From contig NZ_JACHJP010000001.1 in the NCBI RefSeq assembly GCF_014203715.1, positions 1,218,432 through 1,282,431 of the forward strand: DNA of 64,000 nt, read 5' to 3'. The stretch comes from Streptosporangium saharense. GTDB lineage: Bacteria; Actinomycetota; Actinomycetes; Streptosporangiales; Streptosporangiaceae. A program made the position numbers and the translations under genes. Below the pieces are notes generated by a model. That model was not told the DNA's origin. It ran no database searches and saw only the letters and a program-made list of their open reading frames with translations. Positions 16,408 to 25,700 of this stretch are shown in pieces (position 1 is the first letter of the stretch; each line of letters starts with the position of its first letter).

Positions 16408-17454
16408 CCTCGCTCTGAGGTTCGCCCGCACCAGCAGGTAGACGAGGAAGGGGCCGCCGATCGCGGCGGTGACCACGCCGACCGGAAGGGTGACCGGCAG
16501 CGCCGTACGCGCCACGAGGTCAGCGCAGGTCAGCAGCAGCGCGCCCGTCAGCCCCGAGGCCACCAGCGGCGGCGCCGGGTGCCGTGTCAGGCGCATCGCC
16601 ACCTGCGGCGCCACCAGCGCGACGAACGGGACCGGGCCCGCGGCGCTCACCGCCACGCCCGCCAGCAGCACCGCGCACAGCAGCAGGACCGCCCGCACCC
16701 GTGAGTGCCGGACGCCCAGGCCCGTCACGACGTCGTCGTCCAGCTGCAGCGCCCTGAGGTGGGGCGCCACGCACGCCACGACGGCCAGGAGGGCGAGCGT
16801 GCACCACAGCGCCACCCAGACCTCCCCCCACGACCGGTCGTTCAGCGAGCCGACCAGCCACACCTGGGCCCGCGCCACGTCCCTGATGTCGGCCGTGACC
16901 AGCAGCCAGGTTGTGATCGCCTCCATCACGGCGCTCACCGAGATGCCGATGAGGATGAGCCGCAGGCCGTTGATCCCGCGCCGCCAGGCCAGGAAGTACA
17001 CAAGCAGGCCGGTGCAGAGCCCCCCGGCCAGCGCCGCGGCGGACAGGCCCACGGAGCTGACGATCGTCGCGGCGGCCCCGCCGGAGACCGTGACCAGGGT
17101 CACCGCGACCGCGCTCGCGCCCCCGGTGATGCCCAGGATGTCGGGGCTGGCCAGCGGGTTGCGCGCGATGGACTGCGTGATCGCCCCGGACACCCCGAGC
17201 GCGGTCCCCACGACGATCCCGGCCAGGGCGCGCGGCATCCGCAGATCCATGATCACGAACTCGTCGACCTGCTCTCCCCGGCCCAGGAGCGTGGTGACCA
17301 CCTGGGGCAGGCCGATGGGGAAGTCCCCGGCGCCGATGGACAGGCAGAACACCACGAAGGCCGCCACCGCCAGCAGCAGCGTGACGAGCACCATCCAGGG
17401 CCGCCACACGAACGACACGGAGCCGAGCCGTACGCCCGGGGCCGAGGTCTTCAT
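16405..17454 (-). CDS. FecCD-type iron-siderophore permease, second subunit
   Basis: This 349-residue integral membrane protein belongs to the FecCD/BtuC family, with about ten transmembrane helices. Recognisable pieces are LRMPRALAGIVVGTALGVSG, RNPLASPDILGITGGAS, LILIGISVSA, and the ATPase-contact region VRHSRVRA followed by AAGPVPFVALVAPQVA. It would pair with the adjacent FecCD protein to form the channel for iron-siderophore. ATG 17454 overlaps the upstream stop as ATGA. No FecE-type ATPase gene is in the locus, so the energising subunit must come from elsewhere or be replaced. Confidence 0.9.
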   Translation of the reverse strand: MKTSAPGVRLGSVSFVWRPWMVLVTLLLAVAAFVVFCLSIGAGDFPIGLPQVVTTLLGRGEQVDEFVIMDLRMPRALAGIVVGTALGVSGAITQSIARNPLASPDILGITGGASAVAVTLVTVSGGAAATIVSSVGLSAAALAGGLCTGLLVYFLAWRRGINGLRLILIGISVSAVMEAITTWLLVTADIRDVARAQVWLVGSLNDRSWGEVWVALWCTLALLAVVACVAPHLRALQLDDDVVTGLGVRHSRVRAVLLLCAVLLAGVAVSAAGPVPFVALVAPQVAMRLTRHPAPPLVASGLTGALLLTCADLVARTALPVTLPVGVVTAAIGGPFLVYLLVRANLRAR

Positions 17455-18509
17455 ATTGTCTTGAACTTTCCGCGCCACACCAGCGCCGCGAAGAACGGGG
17501 CGCCGACGAGAGCGACGACGATGCCCGCCTGTAGCTCCCCGGGCCGGGTCACCACGCGCCCCACGATGTCGCAGACCAGCAGGACGAGGGCGCCGAGCAG
17601 CCCCGCGCACGGCACCAGCCAGCGGTAGTCGGGGCCGATGAGGTAGCGGGCCACGTGGGCCACCATGAGGCCGAGGAACGCGATGGGGCCGCACGCCGCC
17701 GTCGTCGCGCCCGCGAGCAGGGTGATGGCCGCGATGCCGACGGCCCGGCTCAGCGTGAGGTTCACCCCGAGCCCTCGCGCCACGTCGTCCCCCAGGTTGA
17801 GCAGGTTGATGGCGGGCAGCGTGAGGGCCGCCAGCACCAGGCCGACCACCACGAACCCGGTCAGCGGCCAGATGACGCCGAACCCGACCCCGGACACCGA
17901 GCCCGCGTTCCAGAACCGCAGCGCGTTCAGCGACGCCTTGTCCGACAGCGCGACCGCTATGGTCATCGCCGCCAGGAACACCGTGACCCCCTGCCCGGTC
18001 AGCGCGAGCGTCAGCGGGTTGCCCGCCCCCCGGCCGAGACTCGCCAGCCCGAACACGATCACCCCGGCGATCCCGGCCCCCAGGAAGGCGAACCAGACGT
18101 ACTGGTACGGATTGCCGAGCCCGAACAGGATGATCACCGAGACGACGGCGAACGAGGCGCCGGAGTTCACCCCCAGCAAGCCCGTGTCGGCGATCGGGTT
18201 GCGCGTGTATCCCTGGATCAACGCCCCACCGACCCCCAGAGCGACCCCGGCCACGATCGCGAGCACGGTCCTGGGCACCCGTACGGTCCGCACGATGAGC
18301 GTTATCTCGGTGAGCCGCTGGTCGGAGCCCGAGGCCGTGAACAGCCCGTGCCACACCTCGGCGGGACTCAACGCGCGGGCGCCCACGGCCAGCGAGACCG
18401 CCCCCGCGAGCAGGAGGACGACCACGAGCGCGCCCAGGCTCACCCCTCGCCGCCGCCGACGGACCTCCGTGGCCTCGGTCGTGGGACGTTTCACCACAGA
18501 CGTACTCAT
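17451..18509 (-). CDS. FecCD-type iron-siderophore permease, first subunit
   Basis: This 352-residue integral membrane protein is the first gene of the iron locus. After an Arg-rich cytoplasmic start (VRRRRRG) come about ten helices, with the family stretches VRVPRTVLAIVAGVALGVGG, RNPIADTGLLGVNSGAS, LALTGQGVTVF and GPIAFLGLMVAHVARYLIG. ATG 18509 is chosen over an upstream in-frame ATG at 18575 because the longer version adds an unlikely Pro/Gly-rich segment and TAACGT stands at -13 to -8, suggesting a leaderless transcript. It overlaps the second permease by four bases. Confidence 0.9.
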   Translation of the reverse strand: MSTSVVKRPTTEATEVRRRRRGVSLGALVVVLLLAGAVSLAVGARALSPAEVWHGLFTASGSDQRLTEITLIVRTVRVPRTVLAIVAGVALGVGGALIQGYTRNPIADTGLLGVNSGASFAVVSVIILFGLGNPYQYVWFAFLGAGIAGVIVFGLASLGRGAGNPLTLALTGQGVTVFLAAMTIAVALSDKASLNALRFWNAGSVSGVGFGVIWPLTGFVVVGLVLAALTLPAINLLNLGDDVARGLGVNLTLSRAVGIAAITLLAGATTAACGPIAFLGLMVAHVARYLIGPDYRWLVPCAGLLGALVLLVCDIVGRVVTRPGELQAGIVVALVGAPFFAALVWRGKFKTI

Positions 18510-18516
18510 TCGACGT

Positions 18517-18522
18517 ACGTTA
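18517..18522 (-). promoter_or_regulatory. Candidate -10 box (TAACGT) of the FecCD operon
   Basis: On the minus strand TAACGT ends eight bases before ATG 18509, and there is no Shine-Dalgarno. I did not find a convincing iron box next to it. Confidence 0.35.
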
Positions 18523-18652
18523 TCCCTTTGCCCCACTGGAGAGCCGACCGGAGTGCCACGGCCTCTCGGGAGCATGCCGTACGGCGTGCGCGCCTTTCAG
18601 GTGTGCACCTCTCCGAAGGCGAGGGCTTCAAAGGCAGGGCTTCAAAGGCGAA

Positions 18653-18680
18653 GGGCGCGCCCCCCGGAGGGGACGCGCCC
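18653..18680 (-). terminator. Hairpin downstream of the TPM-like gene
   Basis: GGGCGCGCCCC and GGGGACGCGCCC form an 11-12 bp stem with one mismatch and a very short loop, 63 bp beyond the TPM-like stop. Beside it, GGGCTTCAAAGGC is repeated directly at 18623-18635 and 18637-18649. Confidence 0.5.
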
Positions 18681-18742
18681 GTTCACACTGCTGGCCTTCT
18701 GACCGTGCTGACCGTGATGGTCGCCGGGTCGGTCAGCGGTGA

Positions 18743-20107
18743 CTACCAGTCGCCGCCACCGAAGTCCCCACCGCCGAAGTCGCCTCCGCCGCCGAAGTCA
18801 CCCCAGCCTCCGCCGCCGAAGTCGCCTCCGCCGCCGCCGAAGTCACTGCCGCCACCGCCGTCCATCATGCCCTGCTCGTAACCGGCGCCGTAGCCGCTGT
18901 GACCCCAGCCGCCGCTGAGCATGCTGCCCATCATCGTGCCGACGAGCATCGCGCTCATGACGTCGCCGAAGCCGCCGTAGTAGCCGTAGGCGTAGGGCTG
19001 GTAGGCAGGGCCCGCGTCGTAGTAGGGGCGGTACTGGCCATCGACCATGACCTGACGCGTCTGCGGCTCGAAGCCACGCTCGATGGCCTCGGCGTCGGCC
19101 GCGCAGGCGGGCACGTCGCGCACCGCGCCACCGGGCGGGGCCCAGCGGACGTCACGGACCGAGGGGCCGTGCTGCGGGTTGAAGAAGCAGGGCGAGCGCC
19201 GCTCGGGGAGCGGCTGGTTGTTCACCCGTGCCTTCACACAGGCCAGGGCGTAGCGGCCCTCCTCAAGGGCGGTGGTCACCCCGCGCAGCTCGTCGGAGCG
19301 CTTGACCGCCGCGAGCTCGACCTTGGCCCGCTCGTAGGAGTCGAGGGCGCGCTGCCAGTCCTGCAGGTGCTCGGAGCCGCTGCCGAGGAGCTTGACGTCG
19401 GTGTCCAGCTCGGTGATCTCCTCGCCGAACTTGGTGACGTCCTCGTCCACGGTCTGCTTGACGGCGGCCAGCTCGGCGGCCTCGCGGGCCTCGCGCTGGC
19501 GCTTCTTCTTGCGGGAGTAGAAGAAGATGCCCAGACCACCGGCCGCGGCCAGCACCAGGATGCCGATCAGCACGCCGCCGCCGGAACCACCGGAGGAGGA
19601 GCCGGACGAGCTGGGGCTCAGACCGGCGCCGGTGGCCGCGTCGTCGGCCAGCTTCACGAAGTTGACGATGTTGTCCGTCGGGCTCTGGGTCGTCGCGGCC
19701 CTGCTGAGCAGCTCGTCGACGTCGATGCCCTTGACGTTGGAGACGCCGAACGGCTGCTTGCCGTTCATGACCAGGATGGTCGACTTGCCCCCGATGTCCT
19801 TACGCAGGGAGGTCAGCAGCGTCCTCGCCTGGGACTGGCTGGTGACCGAGCCGGAGGGCAGCAGCGCCACGTAGACCGTGGAGGTCTGCTCGGCGGCACT
19901 GCTCATGGCGTCCTGGGCGTTGGTGGGGATGCCCGCCGCCGGGTCGGCGTAGAAGTGGTCGCCGTCCTTCAGGCCGGACGCGATCGTGCTCGGGTCGGGC
20001 GCCGCGGCGTTCGCCGCCGGCGCGATCATGAAGATGGTCAGCAGCCCGGCGAGCAACGCGATGATCGCGGCACCGAGGCGACCTGACGCAGTTTGCTTGG
20101 TGGTCAC
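18743..20107 (-). CDS. TPM-domain-like membrane protein with Gly-rich tail
   Basis: This is a 454-residue membrane protein. A signal peptide ends near ANA-A (residue 35). An extracytoplasmic domain (about 36-160) has STVYVALLPSG and KSTILVMNG, in the style of TPM/YgcG proteins. A Ser/Gly linker, a transmembrane helix (178-197) and a Lys/Arg stop signal follow, then a cytoplasmic helical domain (about 219-294) that resembles the end of the pentapeptide-repeat protein. The remainder holds several Cys, a Tyr/Gly segment, and a Gly-Asp-Phe repeat tail (418-454). Start GTG 20107 follows AAGGAGGG. The function is unknown; a stress or envelope role is inference. Confidence 0.7.
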   Translation of the reverse strand: MTTKQTASGRLGAAIIALLAGLLTIFMIAPAANAAAPDPSTIASGLKDGDHFYADPAAGIPTNAQDAMSSAAEQTSTVYVALLPSGSVTSQSQARTLLTSLRKDIGGKSTILVMNGKQPFGVSNVKGIDVDELLSRAATTQSPTDNIVNFVKLADDAATGAGLSPSSSGSSSGGSGGGVLIGILVLAAAGGLGIFFYSRKKKRQREAREAAELAAVKQTVDEDVTKFGEEITELDTDVKLLGSGSEHLQDWQRALDSYERAKVELAAVKRSDELRGVTTALEEGRYALACVKARVNNQPLPERRSPCFFNPQHGPSVRDVRWAPPGGAVRDVPACAADAEAIERGFEPQTRQVMVDGQYRPYYDAGPAYQPYAYGYYGGFGDVMSAMLVGTMMGSMLSGGWGHSGYGAGYEQGMMDGGGGSDFGGGGGDFGGGGWGDFGGGGDFGGGDFGGGDW

Positions 20108-20214
20108 GGCAGAAAGCCCTCCTTCGCCCTGGAAGACGAGCGAGTGGACGTCAGAGTTCCCCCCTGACCGTAATCCTTTCCCAATCCGGACGCGCCCCCG
20201 GAGGCGGGAAGAGA

Positions 20215-21987
20215 TCAGTTGTCACGGATGTCACAGATGGCGGCACCCGCCGTGACGGTCTGCCCGACCGCCGCGCTCAGCCCGGCCACGACCCCGGCCC
20301 GGTGCGCGGTCAGCGGCTGCTCCATCTTCATGGCCTCAAGGACCGCGATCACGTCCCCGGCCGCGACCACGTCCCCGTCGGCGACCGCGACCTTCACGAT
20401 CGTGCCCTGCATCGGGCTGACCAGGCCGTCCCCGCTCGCCGCGGAGGCCCGGCCGCCGCCCTGGCGCCTGCTCGCGCGCCTGCCGCCCGCCGCGTTCCCG
20501 GTGGCCACGGCGCCCGCGCCACTGCCGAGCCCCGCGGGCAGGACCACCTCAAGGCGCTTGCCGCCGACCTCGACCGTGACCCGCTCGCGCTCGGCCGTCC
20601 CCGGCTCGGCGACCGGCCCGGCGTACGGCTGGACCGGGTTGACGAACTCCGTCTCGATCCAGCGGGTGTGCACCGCGAACGACGACGCCCCGCCCGGCGC
20701 CGTGAACGCCTCCTCCTCGACGACGACCCGGTGGAACTCCGCGACCGTCGGCATTCCCTCAAGGCGGAGCTCGGCCAGCGCCCGCCTGGCCCGCGCCAGC
20801 GCCCGCCCCCGGTCGGCCCCGGTCACGACGACCTTGGCCACCAGCGAGTCGAAGGCACCGGGGACCGTCATCCCCGCCTCGTATCCGGCGTCCACCCGCA
20901 CCCCGGGGCCCGCGGGCCAGCGGACCGCGGTGATCGTGCCCGGCGCGGGCAGGAAGCCCCGTCCCGCGTCCTCGGCGTTGATCCGGAACTCGATGCTGTG
21001 CCCGCGCACCTGAGGGTCGTCGTAGCCGAGCGGCTGTCCCTCGGCGATCCGCAGCATCTCGGAGACCAGGTCGAGCCCGGTGACCTCCTCGCTGACCGGG
21101 TGCTCGACCTGCAGGCGGGTGTTGACCTCCAGGAAGGAGATCGTGCCGTCCTGGCCGACGAGGAACTCGCAGGTGCCCGCGCCGACGTAGCCCGCCTCGC
21201 GCAGGATGGCCTTCGACGAGGAGTACAGCAGGGCGATCTGCTCCTCGGTCAGGAACGGCGCCGGGGCCTCCTCGACGAGCTTCTGGTGCCTGCGCTGCAA
21301 CGAGCAGTCACGGGTGGAGACCACCACCACGTTGCCGTGTTTGTCGGCCAGGCACTGCGTCTCCACGTGCCGGGGCCGGTCGAGGTAACGCTCGACGAAG
21401 CACTCGCCCCTGCCGAAGGCCGCGACCGCCTCGCGAACCGCGCTGTCGTACAGCTCCGGGATCTCATCGAGGGTCCTGGCCACCTTCAGGCCACGCCCGC
21501 CACCGCCGAAGGCCGCCTTGATCGCGATCGGCAGGCCGTGCTCGGCGGCGAAGGCCACCACCTCCTCGGACCCGGAGACCGGCTCCGCGGTCCCGGCGAC
21601 CAGGGGAGCCCCCACCTTCTGCGCGATGTGCCTGGCCTGCACCTTGTCGCCCAGCGCGACGATCGCTGAGGGGGGCGGCCCGATCCAGGTCAGCCCGGCG
21701 TCGATCACGGCCTGGGCGAAGGCGGAGTTCTCGGCGAGGAAGCCGTATCCGGGGTGGACCGCGTCCGTGCCGCTGGCCTCGGCGACCGCGAGCAGCCTGG
21801 CGATGTCGAGGTAGGTCTCCGCGGGGGACTGCCCGCCGAGCGCGTGGGCCTCGTCGGCGAGCTGGACGTGCAGGGCGTCCAGGTCCTGCTCGGCGTAGAC
21901 CGCGACACTGGCCAGACCCGCGTCCCTGCAGGCGCGGATGATCCGTACGGCGATCTCGCCACGGTTGGCGACCAAGACCTTCTGCAC
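20215..21987 (-). CDS. Acyl-CoA carboxylase alpha chain (biotin carboxylase plus biotin carrier)
   Basis: This protein of about 590 residues combines a biotin carboxylase domain with a C-terminal biotin carrier domain. Visible are [16 protein letters not shown] at the start, the ATP-grasp Gly loop [30 protein letters not shown], the catalytic [16 protein letters not shown], and the biotinylated Lys in EAMKMEQ near residue 555. It carboxylates biotin for acetyl- or propionyl-CoA carboxylation with a beta chain such as the one at 41831-43423. GTG 21987 fits homologues and has AAGGGA nine bases upstream; ATG 22005 and GTG 22008 are alternatives. A Gly/Arg-rich linker precedes the carrier domain. 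Confidence 0.92.
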   Translation of the reverse strand: MQKVLVANRGEIAVRIIRACRDAGLASVAVYAEQDLDALHVQLADEAHALGGQSPAETYLDIARLLAVAEASGTDAVHPGYGFLAENSAFAQAVIDAGLTWIGPPPSAIVALGDKVQARHIAQKVGAPLVAGTAEPVSGSEEVVAFAAEHGLPIAIKAAFGGGGRGLKVARTLDEIPELYDSAVREAVAAFGRGECFVERYLDRPRHVETQCLADKHGNVVVVSTRDCSLQRRHQKLVEEAPAPFLTEEQIALLYSSSKAILREAGYVGAGTCEFLVGQDGTISFLEVNTRLQVEHPVSEEVTGLDLVSEMLRIAEGQPLGYDDPQVRGHSIEFRINAEDAGRGFLPAPGTITAVRWPAGPGVRVDAGYEAGMTVPGAFDSLVAKVVVTGADRGRALARARRALAELRLEGMPTVAEFHRVVVEEEAFTAPGGASSFAVHTRWIETEFVNPVQPYAGPVAEPGTAERERVTVEVGGKRLEVVLPAGLGSGAGAVATGNAAGGRRASRRQGGGRASAASGDGLVSPMQGTIVKVAVADGDVVAAGDVIAVLEAMKMEQPLTAHRAGVVAGLSAAVGQTVTAGAAICDIRDN

Positions 21988-22008
21988 CGACGTTGTTCCC
22001 TTCATCAC

Positions 22009-22357
22009 GTGCGAACGGGGGGCTGGCGGGCCTTCATCGGAGTTTAGGCGTCAGGTGGCGTCTGGGAAGAGCGGGGTCCCGCCCGCCGGGATTGGGATTT
22101 GACGGTTCCCGTTTTCGGTCGTCCGGATCGGCTGTCATCTCCCCAGGTGGGGGCCGGGCGCGACCGTCGGCGGGTGACTCTTCTCGCGCGCTGATTCCCC
22201 ATATGACACGCGACTTACAGCAAATGACGCGTTATCCGGTGTGCAGGTATGGGAAGATCCATAGCCGCTCGGCATAATCCGAGTAACTCCGTGATCCACT
22301 CACCTATCGTGATGTCGTTTGGTGAGCCCCCGACACCGATCCAGAAGGAGTGCTGGC
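22009..22357. other. Non-coding stretch between the carboxylase alpha gene and the WXG100 gene
   Basis: About 350 bp lies between two divergent genes and should hold both promoters. I see an isolated TTGACG (22099-22104) without a matching -10, and a lower G+C stretch near 22200-22320. A clear AAGGAG Shine-Dalgarno (22344-22349) precedes the WXG100 start. There is no convincing operator or small gene. Confidence 0.4.
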
Positions 22358-22630
22358 ATGAGCCAGAACTTGCTTGGTGGCAATCCCGCGGAAATGCAGC
22401 AGATGGCCACCCAGTTCACCCAGCAGGCCGACCAGGTGAGGGCCACTATGGCGGCTCTGGACCGTGAGGCGGGAAAGGTCGGCACCGCGTGGACCGGCCC
22501 GGGCGCCCAGCGTTTCACCGAGGCCTGGCAGAACTACCGCGCCGCCTTCCAGCGCATGTCCGAGGAGCTCGCCGAGGCCTCCCGCGTGATCAACACCTAC
22601 CGCGGCAACATCGAGTCCGCCACGCGCTGA
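22358..22630 (+). CDS. WXG100 family (ESAT-6-like) type VII secretion substrate
   Basis: This 90-residue protein is a typical WXG100 helical hairpin: a first helix rich in Gln/Ala (AEMQQMATQFTQQADQVRATMAAL), the turn motif WTG at about residue 46 in GTAWTGPGAQRF, and a second helix ending IESATR. Such proteins form dimers and are exported by ESX/Esx machineries through an EccC or EssC ATPase, for which a gene lies convergently 73 bp away. ATG 22358 has AAGGAG eight bases upstream. Only one WXG100 gene is present, so it probably forms a homodimer rather than an EsxA/B-like heterodimer. Its export signal, usually YxxxD/E after the second helix, is not obvious. Confidence 0.88.
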   Translation: MSQNLLGGNPAEMQQMATQFTQQADQVRATMAALDREAGKVGTAWTGPGAQRFTEAWQNYRAAFQRMSEELAEASRVINTYRGNIESATR

Positions 22631-22639
22631 CTTTCGCCG

Positions 22640-22688
22640 CGCGAACGCCGCCCTGGATTTCCGACGTCCGGGGCGGCGTTCGCGTTTT
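22640..22688 (+). terminator. Strong intrinsic terminator after the WXG100 gene
   Basis: A perfect 14-bp stem (CGCGAACGCCGCCC, 22640-22653, and its complement 22671-22684) with a 17-nt loop is followed by TTTT. It begins nine bases after the stop and also separates the convergent EccC-like gene. Confidence 0.85.
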
Positions 22689-22702
22689 CTCACAAAGAGA
22701 GT

Positions 22703-25700
22703 TCAGCCGGGCAGGGCCGTCTGCATGGGGGTGACCGTGCCCAGCGCGACCAGCAGCCCCCGCCCCGGCGGGCCGCCGACCGCCCCTCGGGGCAGGCGGA
22801 TGGTGAACAGGTCGCCGTCCGCCGGGCTCTGCACGGAGAGCAACAGGCCGGTGCGGGCCTTCCTGGCCTCGGCGACGAAGCCCCGGTAGGCGGTGGTCAG
22901 GTCACCCGTCGTGCCGCCGATGATGAGGCCGTGCTCGCTGTCGCGGCCGGTGCGCAGCACCTGTTCCAGGGACATGCCCAGGGGGGAGTCCGCGGAGACC
23001 AGCTCCGCGTCGTCCACGATCGCCACGTAGCGCTCGTGCCCCGCCACGGCCCCGTCGAGATCCCCGTCCGCGCCGAGTACGGCCAGCACCCCCTCCTGTC
23101 CGGCGAGCGTGCTGAGCGGGCTGCGCCTCGGGGTGACCACCACGACGGGCGTCCCCCTGTCCAGCAGGGAGCGCGCGGCGGTCAGCAGCGCCGAGGAACG
23201 CCCGGAGCGGGACGGCCCGGCGACGACAGCGCCCGGCCCCTGGGTGAGCAGGTCCACGCCGAGCGGGGTCAGCGAGTCGCCGCCGACGCCGAACAGCGCC
23301 CACAGCGGCGAGGACGGCTCGAAGGACGGCGCCAGCTCAAGGGCCTGCGACGCGGTGATCCGCATGGGCAGCGCGTCCACCCGCAGCGGGGGCTCGCCGT
23401 CCCACACCCACCGGCCTGGCTCCGCCGTACCGGACAGACCACCGAAGCGCTCCGGCACCGCGCGGGCCAGCGCCTGCAACGTCGCGACCTGGGCCGGTCC
23501 CGAGGGGTCGTCGCACAGCAGGGCGATCTGGCTCTCGACGATGCCGTGCTCCCCGGTGGACAGCGCCCTGCCCAGGGCGAGCGTGGCGGGCAGGTCCTTG
23601 ACCGGCAGCCCGGCCAGGCCGTAGTCGGTGGGGTCGGCCAGGCGCAGGATCAGCCGGTCCTCGAAGACCGTGGAGATCTGCCCGAGAAGCACTGACCTGT
23701 CCCCGGTCACCACGGCGCGCAGCCCGACCGCGGGGCCCTCCCTGAGCAACTGCATCGCCGACTCGATCAGACGCCCGTAGTCGTAGCCCTCGAACGCGGC
23801 GACGAACCCCTCCCACCGGTCGAGCATCAGCACCATCCACGGCAGCCTGGGCCCGGTCGTGGCGGCGCGCAGCTCGGCCAGCGACGCGTAGCCCGCCTCG
23901 GCCAGCAACTGCTGGCGCCGCGCGACCTCGGCCCGCAGCCGGGTCAGCAGCCGTTCGACCCGGTCGAGCTGGTCGCGGGTCACCACGGCGCCGCAGTGCG
24001 GCATGGCCATCAGCGGCAGCAGCGCCCCCGAGCCGCAGTCGATCGCGTGCAGGTGCACGTCCTCCGGGGAGGCCCCGGCGGCGATGGCCCCGGCGAGCGT
24101 GCGCAGCGCGGTCGAACGGCCGCTGCGGGAGGAGCCCGCCAGGAGCAGGTGCCCGCCCGAGGCCAGGTCGAGCGCCAGCGGCCTGCGGGCCTGCGCCCAC
24201 GGCAGGTCAGTCGTCCCGAACGCCAGCGGCGGCACCTCCTGCGTCCCCGGCCTGTACGGCGGCGCGTCCCCAGGGCCGACGGTGGCGCCGGGGGCCACCA
24301 GCAGGTCGTCCAGCGGCGGCAGCCAGGGACTCGGCTGCCTCGGGATCCCGGCGACCTGGGCGGCCTCGACCAGCGCGTCGGCCAGGATGGACAGGTCGGT
24401 GACGGCGGCGTTCTCCGGGCCCGCCTCCGGTGGGGCGAGCGACTGCCCCAGTGCCCGCCAGCCGACCTCCGTCACCCTGGCCCGCACCTCGCTCTGCGCG
24501 CCGGGGCCGCGCCCGCCGATCCGCGCGGTCTGCACCGCCGCGGGCGTGCCGACGCCCGACTTCACGTAGCACCGGCCCGGGGTCGCCTTGGAGATGTGCG
24601 CGGCGTCCGGCCTGCCGATGACGTCGGAGGACTCGGCGGCCTCCGTCACCCGCAGCGCGATGCGCAGCGAGGTGTTGGCCTGGATGTCGGCGGTGACCAC
24701 GCCCCCTGGCCGCTGGGTGGCCAGGATCAGGTGGATGCCCAGCGAACGGCCCCGCCTGGCGATGTCCACCAGGCCGGTCATGAAGTCGGGCAGCTCGCTG
24801 ACCATGGCCGCGAACTCGTCGATGACCAGCACCAGGCGGGGCAGCGCGATCAGGGGGTCGGTGCGCAGGGGAAGCTGCCTGACCGCCGAGCCCGCCCCGG
24901 CCACCAGCAGGTCCCGTGAGGCGCGGGCCCGCTGCGCGTCGCGCAGCTCGTGGTAGTCCTCGATGTCCTTGGCCCCGGCGGCGAGCAGCAGCCTTTCGCG
25001 GCGGCGGATCTCGGCGGCCAGGGAGGCGAGCGCCCGCTGCGTCAGGTGGCCGTCGAGGTCGCTGACCATGCCGACCGTGTGCGGCAGCCGTACACACTCC
25101 TTGAAGGCCGCGCCGCCCTTGTAGTCGATGAGCACGAACGTCATCTCGTCGGGGCGGTTGGCCACCGCGAGGGAGCAGATGAGGGTCTGCAGCAGCTCCG
25201 ACTTGCCCGCGCCGGTGGTGCCCGCGATGAGCGCGTGCGGCCCGTCGGTGCGCAGGTCCACGGCGAAGACGCCGTCGGGGCCCGCGCCGATCACCGCCTG
25301 TGTCGTACGGCCCCAGCGCTCGGCGAGGACGGTCCCCGAGACCGAGGGCAGGTCGAGCAGGTCGAGCAGCCGGGCCGAGCCGGGCAGGGCGAGGGCGGCC
25401 TCGTCGCGGCTGACGTCGCGCACCGGCGCCAGGGAACGGCCGAGCCGGTCGCACCAGGAGGAGGAGACCCGGTCGGCCAGGATCTCGCCGAGCCCGTCGA
25501 GGCCGCCGCCGCGCAGCCGTACGGTGCCATCTGAGGCCACGTCGGCGACGGTCGCGCACTCCTCGGGCAGCAGCCGCTGGTCGTCGTCGAGGGCCAGGGT
25601 GTAGACGCCCGCCCTGGGGCCCTGGCGCAGGACCTGAGGCATGCCGGGCAGGGCGCGCAGGACCTGGGCGCCGTCCAGGACGACCAGCACGTCGTAGGGC

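Noticed and set aside
18623..18649. Direct repeat GGGCTTCAAAGGC as a regulator site
   Set aside because: It lies downstream of the TPM-like gene next to a terminator hairpin and is not near a promoter of a gene reading away from it; a small duplication is simpler.
17655..18881. A plus-strand open frame ending in a Pro/Lys/Ser repeat
   Set aside because: It is the antisense of the FecCD genes and of the Gly-Asp-Phe tail of the TPM-like protein; the repeat is only the complement of that tail.
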